DNA of 64,000 nt from NCBI GenBank assembly GCA_004144595.1, contig SEEM01000007.1, positions 1 through 64,000 on the forward strand, in the 5' to 3' direction. Both the position numbers and the translations under genes were made by a program. Position 1 is the stretch's first letter, and the number at the start of each line of letters is the position of its first letter. Positions 9,272 to 19,378 of the stretch are shown here, in pieces. The stretch is from Hyphomicrobiales bacterium (GTDB lineage: Bacteria; Pseudomonadota; Alphaproteobacteria; Rhizobiales; Beijerinckiaceae). The notes under the pieces are model-generated. The model had not been told where the DNA came from and did not search any database. It saw only the letters and a list, made by a program, of their open reading frames with translations.

Positions 9272-9751
9272 TCAGAGGAACAGACGCTCGAGCGGGCCCG
9301 ACGGCAGGATCAACGTCAGGAGCTTGGCGAAGACGAGAAAGATGATGAGGCCCAGCACGAAACCGATGGCGGCATCGACAAGCAGGGCCTGCCGGCCCAT
9401 GCCGCGGGCGGTGCAGGCGAAGACCACCGTGATGGCGATGATGAAGCCGCCGCCGAGCGCGATGCAGGCGATCAGGAAGATCAGGCCGCCGGCGATCCAG
9501 AGCAGGGCGCCATTGTCGGCATTCTCGGGCTGCGGCAGGCCCTCGCGGAAGGCGACCACGAAATGCGCCAGGCCGAGGATGACGAGGCCCGACGCCACGA
9601 CATAGGGCATCGCTGTCGGGCCGACGCCGTAGGTGGAGGTAATGGTCTGCTGGGAGGCGTCGTAGCCGACGAGGGCGGCGGCGATCAGCAGCAGGACGCC
9701 TACCACCAGGGCCGGCTTGTTAGCGCCTTGGGTGCGCGTGTCGTTGGTCAT
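9272..9751 (-). CDS. tctB: tripartite tricarboxylate transporter, small permease subunit TctB
   Basis: A 159-residue protein with four hydrophobic spans (about 15-35, 48-65, 82-115 as a pair and 130-150), the size and shape of the TctB small membrane subunit. TctB is poorly conserved, and the assignment rests on its place between tctC and tctA and on topology. It lies downstream of a transcription terminator that separates it from tctC. Confidence 0.9.
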   Translation of the reverse strand: MTNDTRTQGANKPALVVGVLLLIAAALVGYDASQQTITSTYGVGPTAMPYVVASGLVILGLAHFVVAFREGLPQPENADNGALLWIAGGLIFLIACIALGGGFIIAITVVFACTARGMGRQALLVDAAIGFVLGLIIFLVFAKLLTLILPSGPLERLFL

Positions 9752-9803
9752 GGCGTTCCCGCAGTGGTGGCTGGCGTCGTTCTTGACGCTTCTGGTGGTT
9801 GGA

Positions 9804-9829
9804 AAAGGGGCCGGTTGCCCGGCCCCTTC
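9804..9829 (-). terminator. intra-operon terminator between tctC and tctB
   Basis: On the minus strand a perfect 10-bp stem AAGGGGCCGG / CCGGCCCCTT with a GCAA tetraloop is followed by further T residues (9804-9807 give TTTT with the stem end) and then CC. It should attenuate transcription, so that more receptor than permease is made. Confidence 0.8.
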
Positions 9830-9851
9830 TGATTCTGTCGTCGCTGTCGGC

Positions 9852-10817
9852 TTACTTCACCAGGCCGACTTCAGTCATCACCTTGGAGACGCGCTCGATC
9901 TCGGCCTTCAGGAAGGTGTCGAACGCGGCGCCGGCCAGGAAGGAATCATCCCAGCCGCGGGACTTGAGGATTTCCTGCCATTCCTTCGACTTGGCCATCT
10001 TCTCGAGGCTGTCGGTCAGGGCCTTGGTCTGCTCGGCGGAGAGGCCGGGAGGCGCCACGACAGAGCGCCAGTTCAGGAGCTCGAGATCGATGCCCTGCTC
10101 CTTCAGCGTCGGTGCATCCGGGGCGTTCTCCAGGCGCTTCGGCGAGGAGACGGCGAGCACGCGCAGCTTGCCGGCCTTGATCTGTCCTTCGAACTCGCCG
10201 TAGCCGGAAACGCCGGCCGTGACGCGCCCGCCGAGCATGGCCGCCAGGGCCTCGCCGCCGCCCGAGAACGGGATGTAGTTGATCTTCTTGGCGTCGGCGC
10301 CGACCGCCTTGGCGAACAGCGCGGCGAGGATGTGGTCCGTGCCGCCGGCCGATCCGCCGGCCCAGGTCACCTTGGCCGGGTCGGCCTTCAGGCGCTCGGC
10401 CAGGTCCTTGGCGGTCTTGAGCGGCGATTCCGTCGGCACGACGATGACCTCGGCCTCGGCGGTGAGGCGCGCGATCGGCGTCACCTGGGTCAGGTTCACC
10501 GGCGACTTGTTGAGCAGGATCGCACCGACCATGACGAAGCCGTTGACCATCAGCTGGTCGCCGGCGCCCTTGGCGCCGATCAACTGGGCGAGGCCGATGG
10601 TGCCGCCCGCGCCGGTCACGTTGTTGACCTGCACGCTCTTGACGATGCCGGCCGCAGTCAGCGCCTGCTGCATCGAGCGGGCCGTGCCATCCCAGCCGCC
10701 GCCGGGCGCGGCGGGAGCCATGATCTTCAGTTCGTTGAGCTGGGCGAAGGCTGCGGTGGAAAGGGCAGCCAGCGCCACTGCCGTCAAGGCCGTGCGCTTC
10801 AGGATGGATGTGAGCAT
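9852..10817 (-). CDS. tctC: TTT transporter periplasmic substrate-binding protein (Bug/TctC family)
   Basis: A 321-residue exported receptor with a signal peptide ([20 protein letters not shown], cleavage after AFA). Typical TctC/Bug residues follow: [15 protein letters not shown] (34-48) in the ligand loop, then [10 protein letters not shown] and GSAGGTDH segments that line the carboxylate pocket. It binds the substrate and presents it to TctAB. The gene is first in the operon and divergent from the O-antigen-ligase-like gene; the 226-base space between should hold both promoters. Confidence 0.93.
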   Translation of the reverse strand: MLTSILKRTALTAVALAALSTAAFAQLNELKIMAPAAPGGGWDGTARSMQQALTAAGIVKSVQVNNVTGAGGTIGLAQLIGAKGAGDQLMVNGFVMVGAILLNKSPVNLTQVTPIARLTAEAEVIVVPTESPLKTAKDLAERLKADPAKVTWAGGSAGGTDHILAALFAKAVGADAKKINYIPFSGGGEALAAMLGGRVTAGVSGYGEFEGQIKAGKLRVLAVSSPKRLENAPDAPTLKEQGIDLELLNWRSVVAPPGLSAEQTKALTDSLEKMAKSKEWQEILKSRGWDDSFLAGAAFDTFLKAEIERVSKVMTEVGLVK

Positions 10818-11043
10818 GAATTCCTCCGCTTGCGGGCTTTGCCCGCGGGTTTCTTGAGGCGCTCCGCCTGTGGCACCTCGCCGCGCCGGTCGTCAATTGC
10901 GCCAGATTGCATAATCGGAAGTCAAGAATTTTCCGCCGAGATCCGCATTAACCGCAGAATCTACACCTTTCTTCCTACGACTGCGGGGCCACTGCACGAT
11001 AACGCGCTGGCGACATTTCCTGCGATCGCGTAAGCGCAAGGCC

Positions 11044-12294
11044 ATGAGCGAGACGCGTATCTCAGATCGCCAGCCGTTGCCGCCACGTCTGATTGGGATC
11101 GGCGTGGCGTTGATGGTGCTGATGCCCGTGGCGATGTGGCTGGCCAACCGCTCGTCGACGCTCCTGCTCGGCTTGGCGGTCATCCCCTTCGCCGCGGCGG
11201 TCATCGTTTCGGGCCGGACAGGCGATCTCATCGGGCGCATGGGGCGCCTTTTCGGGACGCCGCTCGGGCTGGCCCTGGCCGCCTTCCTCGCCTGGGCGCT
11301 GATCTCGATCCTATGGAGTCACGCACCGCTCGCCTCGTTGCAGGTCTGGGGCGAACTCGTGCTGCCGATCGTCTTCGCCCTCGCAATCGCCGCTTCCGGC
11401 CGTTTCAGGCCACAGCCTGCCTGGCTGAGGGCGCTCGCGCTCGCGATCATCCTCGCCTGCCTTCTGGCGATCGTCGAGCTTGCGTCCGGGCTGTCGCAGC
11501 GCGCCGCGCTCGGCATCGGCAAGCTGGCGAGCTTTGTCTTCAACCGCCCGGCGATCACGGCGCTCGTCCTGGCGGTCCCGACGATCCATGGCCTGTGGAC
11601 CCTGCCCGGCACGCGCCGGTCGGATCGTATACTGGCGATTGTGCTCGCCCTGGCCGTGGCCGCACTGGCGCTGCGTTCGGAAAGCTCGTCGGCGCGGCTC
11701 GGCGTCGCCATCTGCGCCCTCTGCTGGGGGCTGTCGGCGCTGTGGCCGCGCCTGACGTTGACGGCCGCAGGCTGCGCCTTCCTCCTCGCCATGGCGGTGG
11801 CGCCCGTCCTTGGCGTCGCCGCGCAGAACTGGCTGCCGTCGCTGATCCTGAACCGGTTCGCGGTGATGACCGGCCAGGCCCGCATCGATATCTGGCACAG
11901 CTTCGGCGAGGTCGCGCGGGCACGGCCGATCGTCGGCGCCGGCTTCGGGACCTCCGCCACCATGCATGAGCATCCGGTCGCGGCGGAGGTCTCGCCCGCG
12001 CATCGCCCGCTCCTGGCTGCGGGCCATCCGCACGACATGCCGTTGCAGGCCTGGGCCGAAACCGGGGCTGTCGGAGCTGGCATCCTAGCCCTGGCCGGTC
12101 TTCTCCTGCTGGCGCGGCTGCGCCGCCTGCCGGCGCGGGAGATGGCGCCGCGCTTGGCGCTGTTCGCCGGCGCCTTCGCGATTTCCGTCGTCGGGCATGG
12201 CGCCTGGCAGGGCTGGTGGATTGCCGTGCTGGGGGCTGCGATCCTCTGGTTCGGTCCGGGCGCGGCTGCGTCCCAGGGAGAAGACCATGGCTGA
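11044..12294 (+). CDS. O-antigen ligase/polymerase-like membrane protein (Wzy/WaaL family)
   Basis: The 416 residues contain about 11 hydrophobic spans and a larger loop near residues 285-340 with GFGTSATMHEH and AAGHPHDMPLQAWAETG, the histidine-containing periplasmic loop pattern (H-x-H/N-x2-L-x3-E-G) of the O-antigen ligase family. The family attaches or polymerises surface glycans at the periplasmic face. No glycan gene lies nearby. Its end overlaps the start of gor by 8 bases, an unexpected pairing. Exact role unknown. Confidence 0.8.
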   Translation: MSETRISDRQPLPPRLIGIGVALMVLMPVAMWLANRSSTLLLGLAVIPFAAAVIVSGRTGDLIGRMGRLFGTPLGLALAAFLAWALISILWSHAPLASLQVWGELVLPIVFALAIAASGRFRPQPAWLRALALAIILACLLAIVELASGLSQRAALGIGKLASFVFNRPAITALVLAVPTIHGLWTLPGTRRSDRILAIVLALAVAALALRSESSSARLGVAICALCWGLSALWPRLTLTAAGCAFLLAMAVAPVLGVAAQNWLPSLILNRFAVMTGQARIDIWHSFGEVARARPIVGAGFGTSATMHEHPVAAEVSPAHRPLLAAGHPHDMPLQAWAETGAVGAGILALAGLLLLARLRRLPAREMAPRLALFAGAFAISVVGHGAWQGWWIAVLGAAILWFGPGAAASQGEDHG

Positions 12295-13657
12295 GTTCGA
12301 CGTCGATCTGTTCGTCATCGGCGCCGGTTCGGGCGGCACGCGCGCGGCGCGCATCGCCGCCGGCCACGGCGCCCGCGTGATGATAGCCGAGGAGGACCGG
12401 ATCGGCGGCACCTGCGTGATCCGTGGTTGCGTGCCCAAGAAGCTCTTCGTCTATGCCAGCCGCTTCGCGGAGGATTTCGAGGACGCCGCCGGCTTCGGCT
12501 GGACCTTGCCCCAGGCGCCCGTCTTCGACTGGCCGACGCTGCGCGATGCCGTGGCGAACGAGGTCACCCGCCTGTCCGGCCTTTACCGCAAGGGGCTGGA
12601 GGGGGCGAAGGTCCAGATCCGCGAGGAGCGCGCCGTCGTCGAGGGCCCGCATCAGGTCCGGCTGGCGAAGAGCGGCGAGGTGATCCGCGCCCGCCATATC
12701 CTGGTCGCGACCGGCGGTTGGCCGTCCTTCGATCCGCCGATTCCCGGCGGCGAGCTCGGCATCTCCTCGAACGAGATCTTCCACCTGCCGGCGCTGCCGA
12801 AGCGCCTGCTGGTCGTCGGCGGCGGCTATATCGCGCTGGAATTCGCCAGCCTCTTCGCGCGGCTGGGCGTCGCGGTGACGGTGCTGCACCGGGGCGACAA
12901 CATCCTGCGCGGCTTCGACGAGGATCTGCGGGTCCGGCTGCGGGACGCCTTGAAGGATGCCGGCATCACGCTGCGGCTCGGTTGTACCATCGACCGCATC
13001 GAAGAGCTGGCTGACGGCACGCGCCGCGCCCACTGCGCCCATGGCGATCCGATCGAAGCGGAAGTGATCCTCGTCGCGACTGGCCGCCGACCGAATACGA
13101 GAGGGCTGGGGCTGGAGGCGGCGGGCGTGAAGCTCGGCCCTGTCGGCGAGGTGATGGTCGATCAGAATTCGGCCAGCTCCGTGCCCTCGATCCATGCTGT
13201 GGGCGACGTCACCAACCGCGTGAACCTGACGCCGGTCGCAATCCGCGAGGGGCATGCCTTCGCCGACGGCGTTTTCGGCGGCAAGCCCTGGACCGTCGAC
13301 CATCTGACTGTGGCTTCCGCCGTCTTCACCACGCCCGAGCTCGGCTCGGTCGGACTGACGGAGCAGCAGGCTTTTGCAGCCGGCTACGAGCTGCGTGTCT
13401 TCGAATCCGCCTTCCGCCCGATGAAGGCGACGATCTCCGGCCGGCAGGAGCGCATCTACATGAAGCTCATCGTGGACAGGAAGACCGACCGCGTGCTCGG
13501 CGTCCATGTCCTCGGCCACGACGCCGGCGAGATCATCCAGGCCGTCGGGATCGCCGTGACGATGGGCGCGACCAAGGCCGATTTCGACCGCACGGTCGCC
13601 CTGCACCCGAGCGCGGCCGAGGAACTGGTGACGATGCGGACGCCACGCGCGAGCTAG
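12287..13657 (+). CDS. gor: glutathione-disulfide reductase
   Basis: Reduces oxidised glutathione with NADPH in the cytoplasm. From ATG 12287 the protein has 456 residues. Seen: FAD motif GAGSGGTRA (12-20), redox pair in GGTCVIRGC (C43, C48), NAD(P) motif VVGGGYIALEF, the second FAD segment HAVGDVTN, and the C-terminal HPSAAEE with the catalytic His-Glu. The redox box GGTCxIRGCVPKK matches glutathione reductase better than lipoamide or mercuric reductase. The frame is open further upstream, but the family aligns from MAEFDV. ATG overlaps the end of the preceding gene, so translation is probably coupled. Confidence 0.94.
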   Translation: MAEFDVDLFVIGAGSGGTRAARIAAGHGARVMIAEEDRIGGTCVIRGCVPKKLFVYASRFAEDFEDAAGFGWTLPQAPVFDWPTLRDAVANEVTRLSGLYRKGLEGAKVQIREERAVVEGPHQVRLAKSGEVIRARHILVATGGWPSFDPPIPGGELGISSNEIFHLPALPKRLLVVGGGYIALEFASLFARLGVAVTVLHRGDNILRGFDEDLRVRLRDALKDAGITLRLGCTIDRIEELADGTRRAHCAHGDPIEAEVILVATGRRPNTRGLGLEAAGVKLGPVGEVMVDQNSASSVPSIHAVGDVTNRVNLTPVAIREGHAFADGVFGGKPWTVDHLTVASAVFTTPELGSVGLTEQQAFAAGYELRVFESAFRPMKATISGRQERIYMKLIVDRKTDRVLGVHVLGHDAGEIIQAVGIAVTMGATKADFDRTVALHPSAAEELVTMRTPRAS

Positions 13658-13910
13658 CGCCTGCCGCGTTGAATCGCCTTGTGAAGCGCTTGAATCGGGA
13701 TGGCAGGCGGTTGCTGCGACATGGCAACGGCGGTTGCTATCCCGTTGCCTGGGATCGCTTTTTCCGGCGCATGCGCTGAGCGGCCTGGCGGTCCGCCGCG
13801 AGGGCTTCCGCCAGACGGTGGCCATTCCCACATCATCGGTGTATAGCCGCCCCTTCGCGCTACCAAGAGGTTAACGATGCGCGACCTCACAATCAGGAGC
13901 ACGTAGTCTA

Positions 13911-15296
13911 ATGTCCGAGCGGTGGACGCCAGAGAGCTGGAGGGCCAAGCCCGTCCAGCAGATTCCGGAATATCCGGACCAGGCAGCCTTGAAGGCGGTT
14001 GAGCAGCAGCTCGCCGGCTTTCCGCCGCTCGTTTTTGCGGGCGAGGCGCGCAAGCTCAAACGGGCGTTGAGCAAGGTCGCCGCCGGTGAAGCCTTCCTGC
14101 TCCAGGGGGGCGACTGCGCCGAGAGCTTCGCCGAGCATTCGGCGGATAATATCCGCGACTTCTTCCGCCTGTTCCTGCAGATGGCGGTGGTGCTGACCTT
14201 CGCCGGCGGCTCGCCGGTGGTGAAGGTCGGCCGCATCGCCGGCCAGTTCGCCAAGCCGCGCTCGACTCCGACCGAGACGATCGGCGGTGTCGAGCTGCCG
14301 AGCTACAAGGGCGACATCGTCAACGACAACGAGTTCACGGCCGAGGCGCGCATTCCCGATCCGCGCCGCCAGCTCGAGGGCTATCGCCAGTCGGCGGCGA
14401 CGCTGAACCTGATCCGCGCCTTCGCGACCGGCGGTTACGCCAATCTCGACAACGCGCATCGCTGGATGCTCGGCTTCGTCAAGGACTCGCCGCAGTCTCA
14501 TCGCTACCAGGAAGTGGCGGAGCGCATCACCGAGGCGCTGGAATTCATGCGCGCCATCGGCATCGATCCGGAGACCCATCCGGAGATGCGCACGACCGAC
14601 TTCTACACCAGCCACGAGGCGCTGCTGCTCGGCTACGAGCAGGCGATGACGCGGACGGATTCGACGACGGGCGAATGGTACGCCACCTCCGGCCACATGG
14701 TCTGGATCGGCGACCGCACGCGCCAGATCGACCACGCCCATGTCGAGTTCTTCCGCGGCATCAAGAACCCGATCGGCCTGAAATGCGGCCCCTCGACCAC
14801 GGTCGACGGCCTGCTGAAGCTGATCGACGTGCTCGATCCGCAGAACCAGGCCGGGCGGCTCACGCTGATCGCGCGCTTCGGTGCCGACAAGGTCTTCGAT
14901 CATCTGCCGGCGCTGGTGCGGGCGACGAAGCGAGAAGGCCGCAACGTCGTCTGGTCCTGCGACCCGATGCACGGCAACACGGTCAAGGCCGCGAGCGGCT
15001 ACAAGACGCGGCCCTTCGACCTGATCCTGGGCGAGGTGAAGAACTTCTTCGCGGTCCATGAGGCCGAGGGCACCCATGCCGGCGGTCTGCATCTGGAGAT
15101 GACCGGCAAGAACGTCACCGAATGCACCGGCGGCGCCCGCGGCATGACCGATGCGGATCTCAACGACCGCTATCACACGTTCTGCGATCCGCGCCTCAAC
15201 GCGGAGCAGGCGCTGGAGCTTGCCTTCATCGTCGCCGAGCTGGTCAAGCGCCAGCGCGCCGGCCGCGCGCGGCCCGAGGTTGAAGCGGCCGAATAA
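13911..15296 (+). CDS. aroG: class II 3-deoxy-7-phosphoheptulonate synthase (DAHP synthase)
   Basis: Condenses phosphoenolpyruvate with erythrose 4-phosphate, the first step of the shikimate pathway. The 461-residue protein is of the plant/mycobacterial class II type: WTPESWR at the N-terminus, [11 protein letters not shown] (around 63-73, with the metal-binding cysteine), [22 protein letters not shown] (metal His) and TECTGG near the C-terminus. Class II enzymes lack the E. coli-type regulatory features and use surface sites for feedback. A strong terminator follows. Confidence 0.96.
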   Translation: MSERWTPESWRAKPVQQIPEYPDQAALKAVEQQLAGFPPLVFAGEARKLKRALSKVAAGEAFLLQGGDCAESFAEHSADNIRDFFRLFLQMAVVLTFAGGSPVVKVGRIAGQFAKPRSTPTETIGGVELPSYKGDIVNDNEFTAEARIPDPRRQLEGYRQSAATLNLIRAFATGGYANLDNAHRWMLGFVKDSPQSHRYQEVAERITEALEFMRAIGIDPETHPEMRTTDFYTSHEALLLGYEQAMTRTDSTTGEWYATSGHMVWIGDRTRQIDHAHVEFFRGIKNPIGLKCGPSTTVDGLLKLIDVLDPQNQAGRLTLIARFGADKVFDHLPALVRATKREGRNVVWSCDPMHGNTVKAASGYKTRPFDLILGEVKNFFAVHEAEGTHAGGLHLEMTGKNVTECTGGARGMTDADLNDRYHTFCDPRLNAEQALELAFIVAELVKRQRAGRARPEVEAAE

Positions 15297-15323
15297 GCTG
15301 CTGGTGGACCAGCCTAACAGCAG

Positions 15324-15353
15324 AAAAGGCCGGGGCTGTCGCCCCGGCCTTTT
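15324..15353. terminator. bidirectional terminator between aroG and the outer-membrane protein gene
   Basis: A 13-bp perfect stem AAAAGGCCGGGGC / GCCCCGGCCTTTT with a TGTC loop. T-runs exist on both strands, so it can end both convergent transcripts. Confidence 0.92.
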
Positions 15354-15377
15354 CGTTTCGAGCCATTGCTGCCTAAG

Positions 15378-16247
15378 TCAGAACTTGACGGCGAGCGCGG
15401 CGCGCGCGGTGTTGACCGTCGTCGTCGTGCCCTCGACATCTGCGAAGCGGATGAGCTGGTATTCGCCGCGCAGGAACATGTTCTCTGTCAGAGCCCAGTC
15501 GATGCCGCCGCCGACCGTCAGGCCAAAGCCGTAGACGTTCTTCTTGGTCGCGCCGACGATCAAGGGGTAGCCGGCCGCCTGACCCTGTTCGAGCACGCCC
15601 GTGACCGGGTTCAACTGGGTGATATAGTTCGTCGCGGTGATCGTCGAGGTGGTGTTGAAGCGCCCGACCGCGCCGCCGACCGTTGCGAACGGCATGAAGC
15701 TGCCGACGGCCCAGCCCATGCGCAGGCGCGCCGTGGCGTAGTCGTCAAGCTTGGCGCCCTGGTTCGTCGTCAGCGAGAAATCGTTGACGGTGCCGTTGGA
15801 GGTGACGGCACGCCGGGCGATATAGTCGCCGAGGCGGTATTCATGCCCCGAGCGGGTGTAATCGGCCTCGAAGCCGAGCATTGCGTCGCCGAACATGACA
15901 TTGTAGCCGGCAAAGCCGAAATAGGTTGCGCCGCTGTCTCGCTTATCGGGCAGGTTATTGAGGAGGGCGCCCATATCGTACTCGGCGCCGAGCAGCGTAT
16001 TGCGATAAGCGAAACGGGCGAGGTCCTGTAGGCCGTTGCCCGGCGTGAACTTGGTCTCGGACACGCCCGCGCCGCCGCCGAAATAGAAGCCTGACCAGTT
16101 GATGCCACGGTCGAACGTCACCGCGCCCTGAGGAGCCTCGAAGGTTTGCGTGCCGCGCAGGTAGTCCGCCGCAAGCGTCGGTGCGGCAAGAAGGCTGTTC
16201 GCGAGGGCTGTATGCCCAAGCATGAGCGCGATGGAACGGATGCGCAT
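15378..16247 (-). CDS. outer-membrane beta-barrel protein (Omp25/Omp31-like)
   Basis: The 289 residues start with a signal peptide (MRIRSIALMLGHTALANSLL, cleavage near TLAA), then alternate hydrophobic strands: NWSGFYFGGGAG (51-62), TYFGFAGYNVMFG, ARLRMGWAVG, VYGFGLTVGGGIDWAL, and ends ARAALAVKF with the terminal phenylalanine recognised by the BAM machine. This is the 8-stranded small porin-like family common in Hyphomicrobiales (Brucella Omp25/31). Surface loops are unusually long near residues 80-140. It is probably structural or a receptor; no channel function can be inferred. Confidence 0.88.
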   Translation of the reverse strand: MRIRSIALMLGHTALANSLLAAPTLAADYLRGTQTFEAPQGAVTFDRGINWSGFYFGGGAGVSETKFTPGNGLQDLARFAYRNTLLGAEYDMGALLNNLPDKRDSGATYFGFAGYNVMFGDAMLGFEADYTRSGHEYRLGDYIARRAVTSNGTVNDFSLTTNQGAKLDDYATARLRMGWAVGSFMPFATVGGAVGRFNTTSTITATNYITQLNPVTGVLEQGQAAGYPLIVGATKKNVYGFGLTVGGGIDWALTENMFLRGEYQLIRFADVEGTTTTVNTARAALAVKF

Positions 16248-16400
16248 CCTGATCTCCCCGAGCAGCGGTTCGGATCAACCCGTTTCACCCTGCTCTGGAG
16301 ACGATTCATGCCTTGGTAACCCTAATGCGGGGTTAACGATGCGGAATTCCGTGGAAACACCGGATTGTCGCCTGTCCGCAAACGCGCCATAAGCCGGGCC

Positions 16401-17741
16401 ATGACCTCTCCTCTGGTTCGCTTCGCGCCGTCGCCCACGGGCTACCTCCATATCGGCAACGCCCGGCCGGCGCTGTTCAACTGGCTCTTCGCCCGTCGCC
16501 ATGGCGGTCGCTTCCTGCTGCGCTACGACGACACCGACATTGCTCGCTCGAAGGCGGAATACGCCGATGCCATCGCCGAAGACCTGGGCTGGCTCGGCAT
16601 CGTGCCCGATCAGGTGATCCGCCAATCGGAGCGGTTGGCGATCTATGACGCCGCGGCCGATCGCCTGCGTGGGGCAGGGCGGCTCTATCCCTGCTACGAG
16701 ACGGCCGACGAGCTCGAGCGCCGCCGCAAGCGCCAGCTCGCCCGCGGCCTGCCGCCGATCTACGATCGCGCCGCGCTGAAGCTCGCCGACGAGCAGAAGG
16801 CCGCCTTTGCGGCTGAGGGGCGTAAGCCCCATTGGCGCTTCCTGCTCGAGGCGCGCGAGGTCGCCTGGGACGATCTGGTGCGCGGCGCCTCGCATGTCGA
16901 TTGCGCCTCGCTGTCGGACCCGGTTCTGGTGCGCGAGGACGGCAGCTATCTCTACACGCTGCCCTCCGTCGTCGACGATATCGAGACTGGCGTGACCCAT
17001 GTCATCCGCGGCGAGGACCACGTCACCAACACCGCCGTCCAGGGGCAGATCTTCGAGGCGCTCGGCGCGAGCTTGCCGGCTTTCGGCCACCACAACCTGC
17101 TGACCACGGCGAGCGGCGAGGGGCTCTCCAAGCGCCTCGGACACCTCTCGTTGCGAGGCTTGCGCGAAACCGGTGTCGAGGCGCTCGCCGTGGCGGCGCT
17201 GGCGACGCTGGTCGGCACCTCCGATGCGGTCCGTCCGGTCGCGAGCCTCGACGAGCTCGCCGGACTGGTCGAGCTCGCCCATGTCTCGCGCGCCCCGGCC
17301 AAATTCGACGAGAGCGAGCTGGAAGCGCTGAGCGCCCGCACGCTGCATCAGTTGCCGCTTGCTGCCGTTGCCGACCGGTTGGTGGCGCTGGGCGTCGCGG
17401 CCGACGAGCCGTTCTGGCAGGCCGTGCGCGGCAATCTCGCGAAGCTGGACGAGGCGGTTCAGTGGTGGCGCGTCGTGCAGGGGCCGATCGAGCCTGTGAT
17501 CGCGGATACCGGTTTTGCCGCGACCGCGGCCGGGCTGCTGCCGGCCGGACCCTTCGACGCGACGACCTGGAAGAGCTGGACGCAGGCCGTTTCGGCCGCG
17601 ACGGGGGCGAAGGGCAAGGCGCTGTTCATGCCGCTGCGCCAGGCCCTGACGGGCCGCGACCATGGACCGGAACTCGCCGCCCTGCTGCCGCTGATCGGCC
17701 GGGAGAAGGCGCTGCAGCGGCTGGGCGGCGAGAACGCCTGA
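16401..17741 (+). CDS. gltX: glutamate--tRNA ligase with a divergent KMSKS loop
   Basis: Charges tRNA with glutamate. From ATG 16401 it is 446 residues. Class I signatures: [13 protein letters not shown] (8-20, HIGN variant of HIGH), [10 protein letters not shown] (41-50), and a KMSKS-type loop reading GLSKR (241-245) where KLSKR is usual. Many alphaproteobacteria carry two GltX copies, one of which also makes Glu-tRNA(Gln) for GatCAB; this sequence looks like the shorter second type. Its anticodon-binding domain occupies the C-terminal 130 residues. Repeat family A follows the stop. Confidence 0.93.
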   Translation: MTSPLVRFAPSPTGYLHIGNARPALFNWLFARRHGGRFLLRYDDTDIARSKAEYADAIAEDLGWLGIVPDQVIRQSERLAIYDAAADRLRGAGRLYPCYETADELERRRKRQLARGLPPIYDRAALKLADEQKAAFAAEGRKPHWRFLLEAREVAWDDLVRGASHVDCASLSDPVLVREDGSYLYTLPSVVDDIETGVTHVIRGEDHVTNTAVQGQIFEALGASLPAFGHHNLLTTASGEGLSKRLGHLSLRGLRETGVEALAVAALATLVGTSDAVRPVASLDELAGLVELAHVSRAPAKFDESELEALSARTLHQLPLAAVADRLVALGVAADEPFWQAVRGNLAKLDEAVQWWRVVQGPIEPVIADTGFAATAAGLLPAGPFDATTWKSWTQAVSAATGAKGKALFMPLRQALTGRDHGPELAALLPLIGREKALQRLGGENA

Positions 17742-17752
17742 AGGCTTTCACC

Positions 17753-17846
17753 CCGTCATGCTCGCCCTTGTGGCGAGCATCTACGTCTTGAGGGCCGCTC
17801 TCGTCAGGGGAGGACGTGGATGGTCGGGACAAGCCCGACCAGGACG
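17753..17846 (+). repeat. dispersed palindromic repeat, family A copy 1
   Basis: Begins CCGTCATGCTCGCCCTTGTG and has internal inverted arms (TGCTCGCC..GGCGAGCA; GGTCGGGAC..CCCGACC). Closely similar copies lie at 32438-32532 and 58583-58674. All are intergenic. This copy's 3' end is the most degraded. Confidence 0.85.
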
Positions 17847-17865
17847 TTTGAAGCAGCCGAGCCCC

Positions 17866-19188
17866 TCACGCGTGCCGCTCCATCGCCGAGGCATGCTTGG
17901 TGTCGCGCATGGTCGAATAGACCAGGAACGACAGGAATATGATGCCGGCGAGATAGTAGTAGAACCACTGCTCGTGGCCCTGCTGCTTGAAGAACAGCGC
18001 GATGGCCGGCGCGGTGCCGCCGAAGATCGAGACCGTGACCGCATAGGGCACGGCGACGCCGGTGGCGCGGATCGCGGTCGGGAACAGCTCCGCCTTCACC
18101 ACGGCGTTGATCGAGGTGTAGCCGGCCGTGAAGATCCAGGCGCCGCAAAGCAGCAGGAAGGCGATGAAGGGCGATTTGGTGCCAGCCAGCGTCATCAGGA
18201 TCGGCACCGTCAGCAGCGAGCCGGCCAGTCCGAAGAAGATCAGCAGCGGCTTGCGGCCGATCCGGTCCGAGATCATGCCGTAGATCGGCTGAAGGATCGC
18301 AGCGAAGATCAGCGAGCCCGCGATGACATAGGTCGTGGTGATGTCGGAGAGGCCGACCGTCTGCTTGACGAAGGTCTGCATATAGGTGGTGAAGGTGTAG
18401 AAGGCGGCGGTGCCGCCCGCCGTGAGGCCGACCACGATCGCGACCTCGCGCGGGTACTTCAGCAGGCCCCTGAGCGAGCTTTCCTTCTTCATCGTGGCCC
18501 TGGCCGCCTCGAAGGATTCGGTCTCGTGCATGTGCCGGCGCATCAGCATGGCGGTGACGGCGAGCATCGCGCCGATGACGAAGGGGATGCGCCAGCCCCA
18601 GGCGACCAACTGCTCATGCGTCAGGAAGACGTTCTGGAGCAGGAGCAGCACCAGGATGGCCGTGAGCTGCCCACCGATCAGCGTCACGTACTGGAAGCTC
18701 GAGTAGAAGCCGCGATGCTCGGGATCGGCGATCTCCGAGAGATAGGTCGCGCTCGCCCCGTATTCGCCGCCGAGGCTCAGGCCCTCGATGATGCGCGCCA
18801 GCGCCAGCAGGGCAGGCGCCGCGAAGCCGATGGTCGCATAGGTCGGTGTCACCGCGATGATCAGCGAGCCGAAGCACATCATCACTACCGAGACGGTCAG
18901 CGACAGCCGCCGCCCGTAGCGGTCTGCGAGATGGCCGAACAGCCAGCCGCCGATCGGCCGCACGATGAAGCCCGCCGCAAACAGCGTCGCGGCATTGAGC
19001 TGCTGCACCACCGGGTCATGCGACGGGAAGAAGGCCGGCGCGAAATAGAGCGCGAAGGCCGTGTAGGCGTAGAAGTCGTACCATTCGACGAGATTGCCGA
19101 CCGAGCCGATGAAGATCGCCTTCAGGCGGCGCTTGGCATCGTCGAACTGGATAGGGTGGATGGGGGGTGTCGCGGTCGTTTCGGACAT
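17866..19188 (-). CDS. MFS transporter, metabolite:H+ symporter (KgtP/ProP-like)
   Basis: A 440-residue 12-span permease. Features of the MHS branch are plain: GNLVEWYDFYAY (31-42) in span 1, the loop GHLADRYGRR (about 86-95), RIIEGLSLGGEYG (about 133-145) in span 4, and a second DRIGRKP loop (about 287) between spans 8 and 9. Members import 2-oxoglutarate, citrate, shikimate, proline or betaine with protons. The substrate here is not determinable. Transcribed alone. Confidence 0.93.
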   Translation of the reverse strand: MSETTATPPIHPIQFDDAKRRLKAIFIGSVGNLVEWYDFYAYTAFALYFAPAFFPSHDPVVQQLNAATLFAAGFIVRPIGGWLFGHLADRYGRRLSLTVSVVMMCFGSLIIAVTPTYATIGFAAPALLALARIIEGLSLGGEYGASATYLSEIADPEHRGFYSSFQYVTLIGGQLTAILVLLLLQNVFLTHEQLVAWGWRIPFVIGAMLAVTAMLMRRHMHETESFEAARATMKKESSLRGLLKYPREVAIVVGLTAGGTAAFYTFTTYMQTFVKQTVGLSDITTTYVIAGSLIFAAILQPIYGMISDRIGRKPLLIFFGLAGSLLTVPILMTLAGTKSPFIAFLLLCGAWIFTAGYTSINAVVKAELFPTAIRATGVAVPYAVTVSIFGGTAPAIALFFKQQGHEQWFYYYLAGIIFLSFLVYSTMRDTKHASAMERHA

Positions 19189-19378
19189 GGCGACCTTCTG
19201 AGCTGGGGAGCGTCAGAAGCGGGCGCGCGGCACGATCAAGCCGTGGGACGGGTCTGGCGGGCCTCCCGGAGGCGGCTTTGGAAGCCCATTTATGCGGCGG
19301 TTCTCAATATGCGTCCAGCGGCGATGTTGTCGTCTCTGGGCGAGCTTCCATGCATCCATCGCATGGAACCTTCTTCGC

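Noticed and set aside
11555-13831. 758-codon open frame on the minus strand
   Set aside because: It is antisense to the O-antigen-ligase-like gene and gor; composition is Arg/Gln/His-rich with no domain, as expected of a GC-rich shadow frame.
13658-13910. Possible terminator or small gene between gor and aroG
   Set aside because: GGCAACGG..CCGTTGCC can pair, but the T-run comes nine bases later; no frame has a start signal. Left unannotated.
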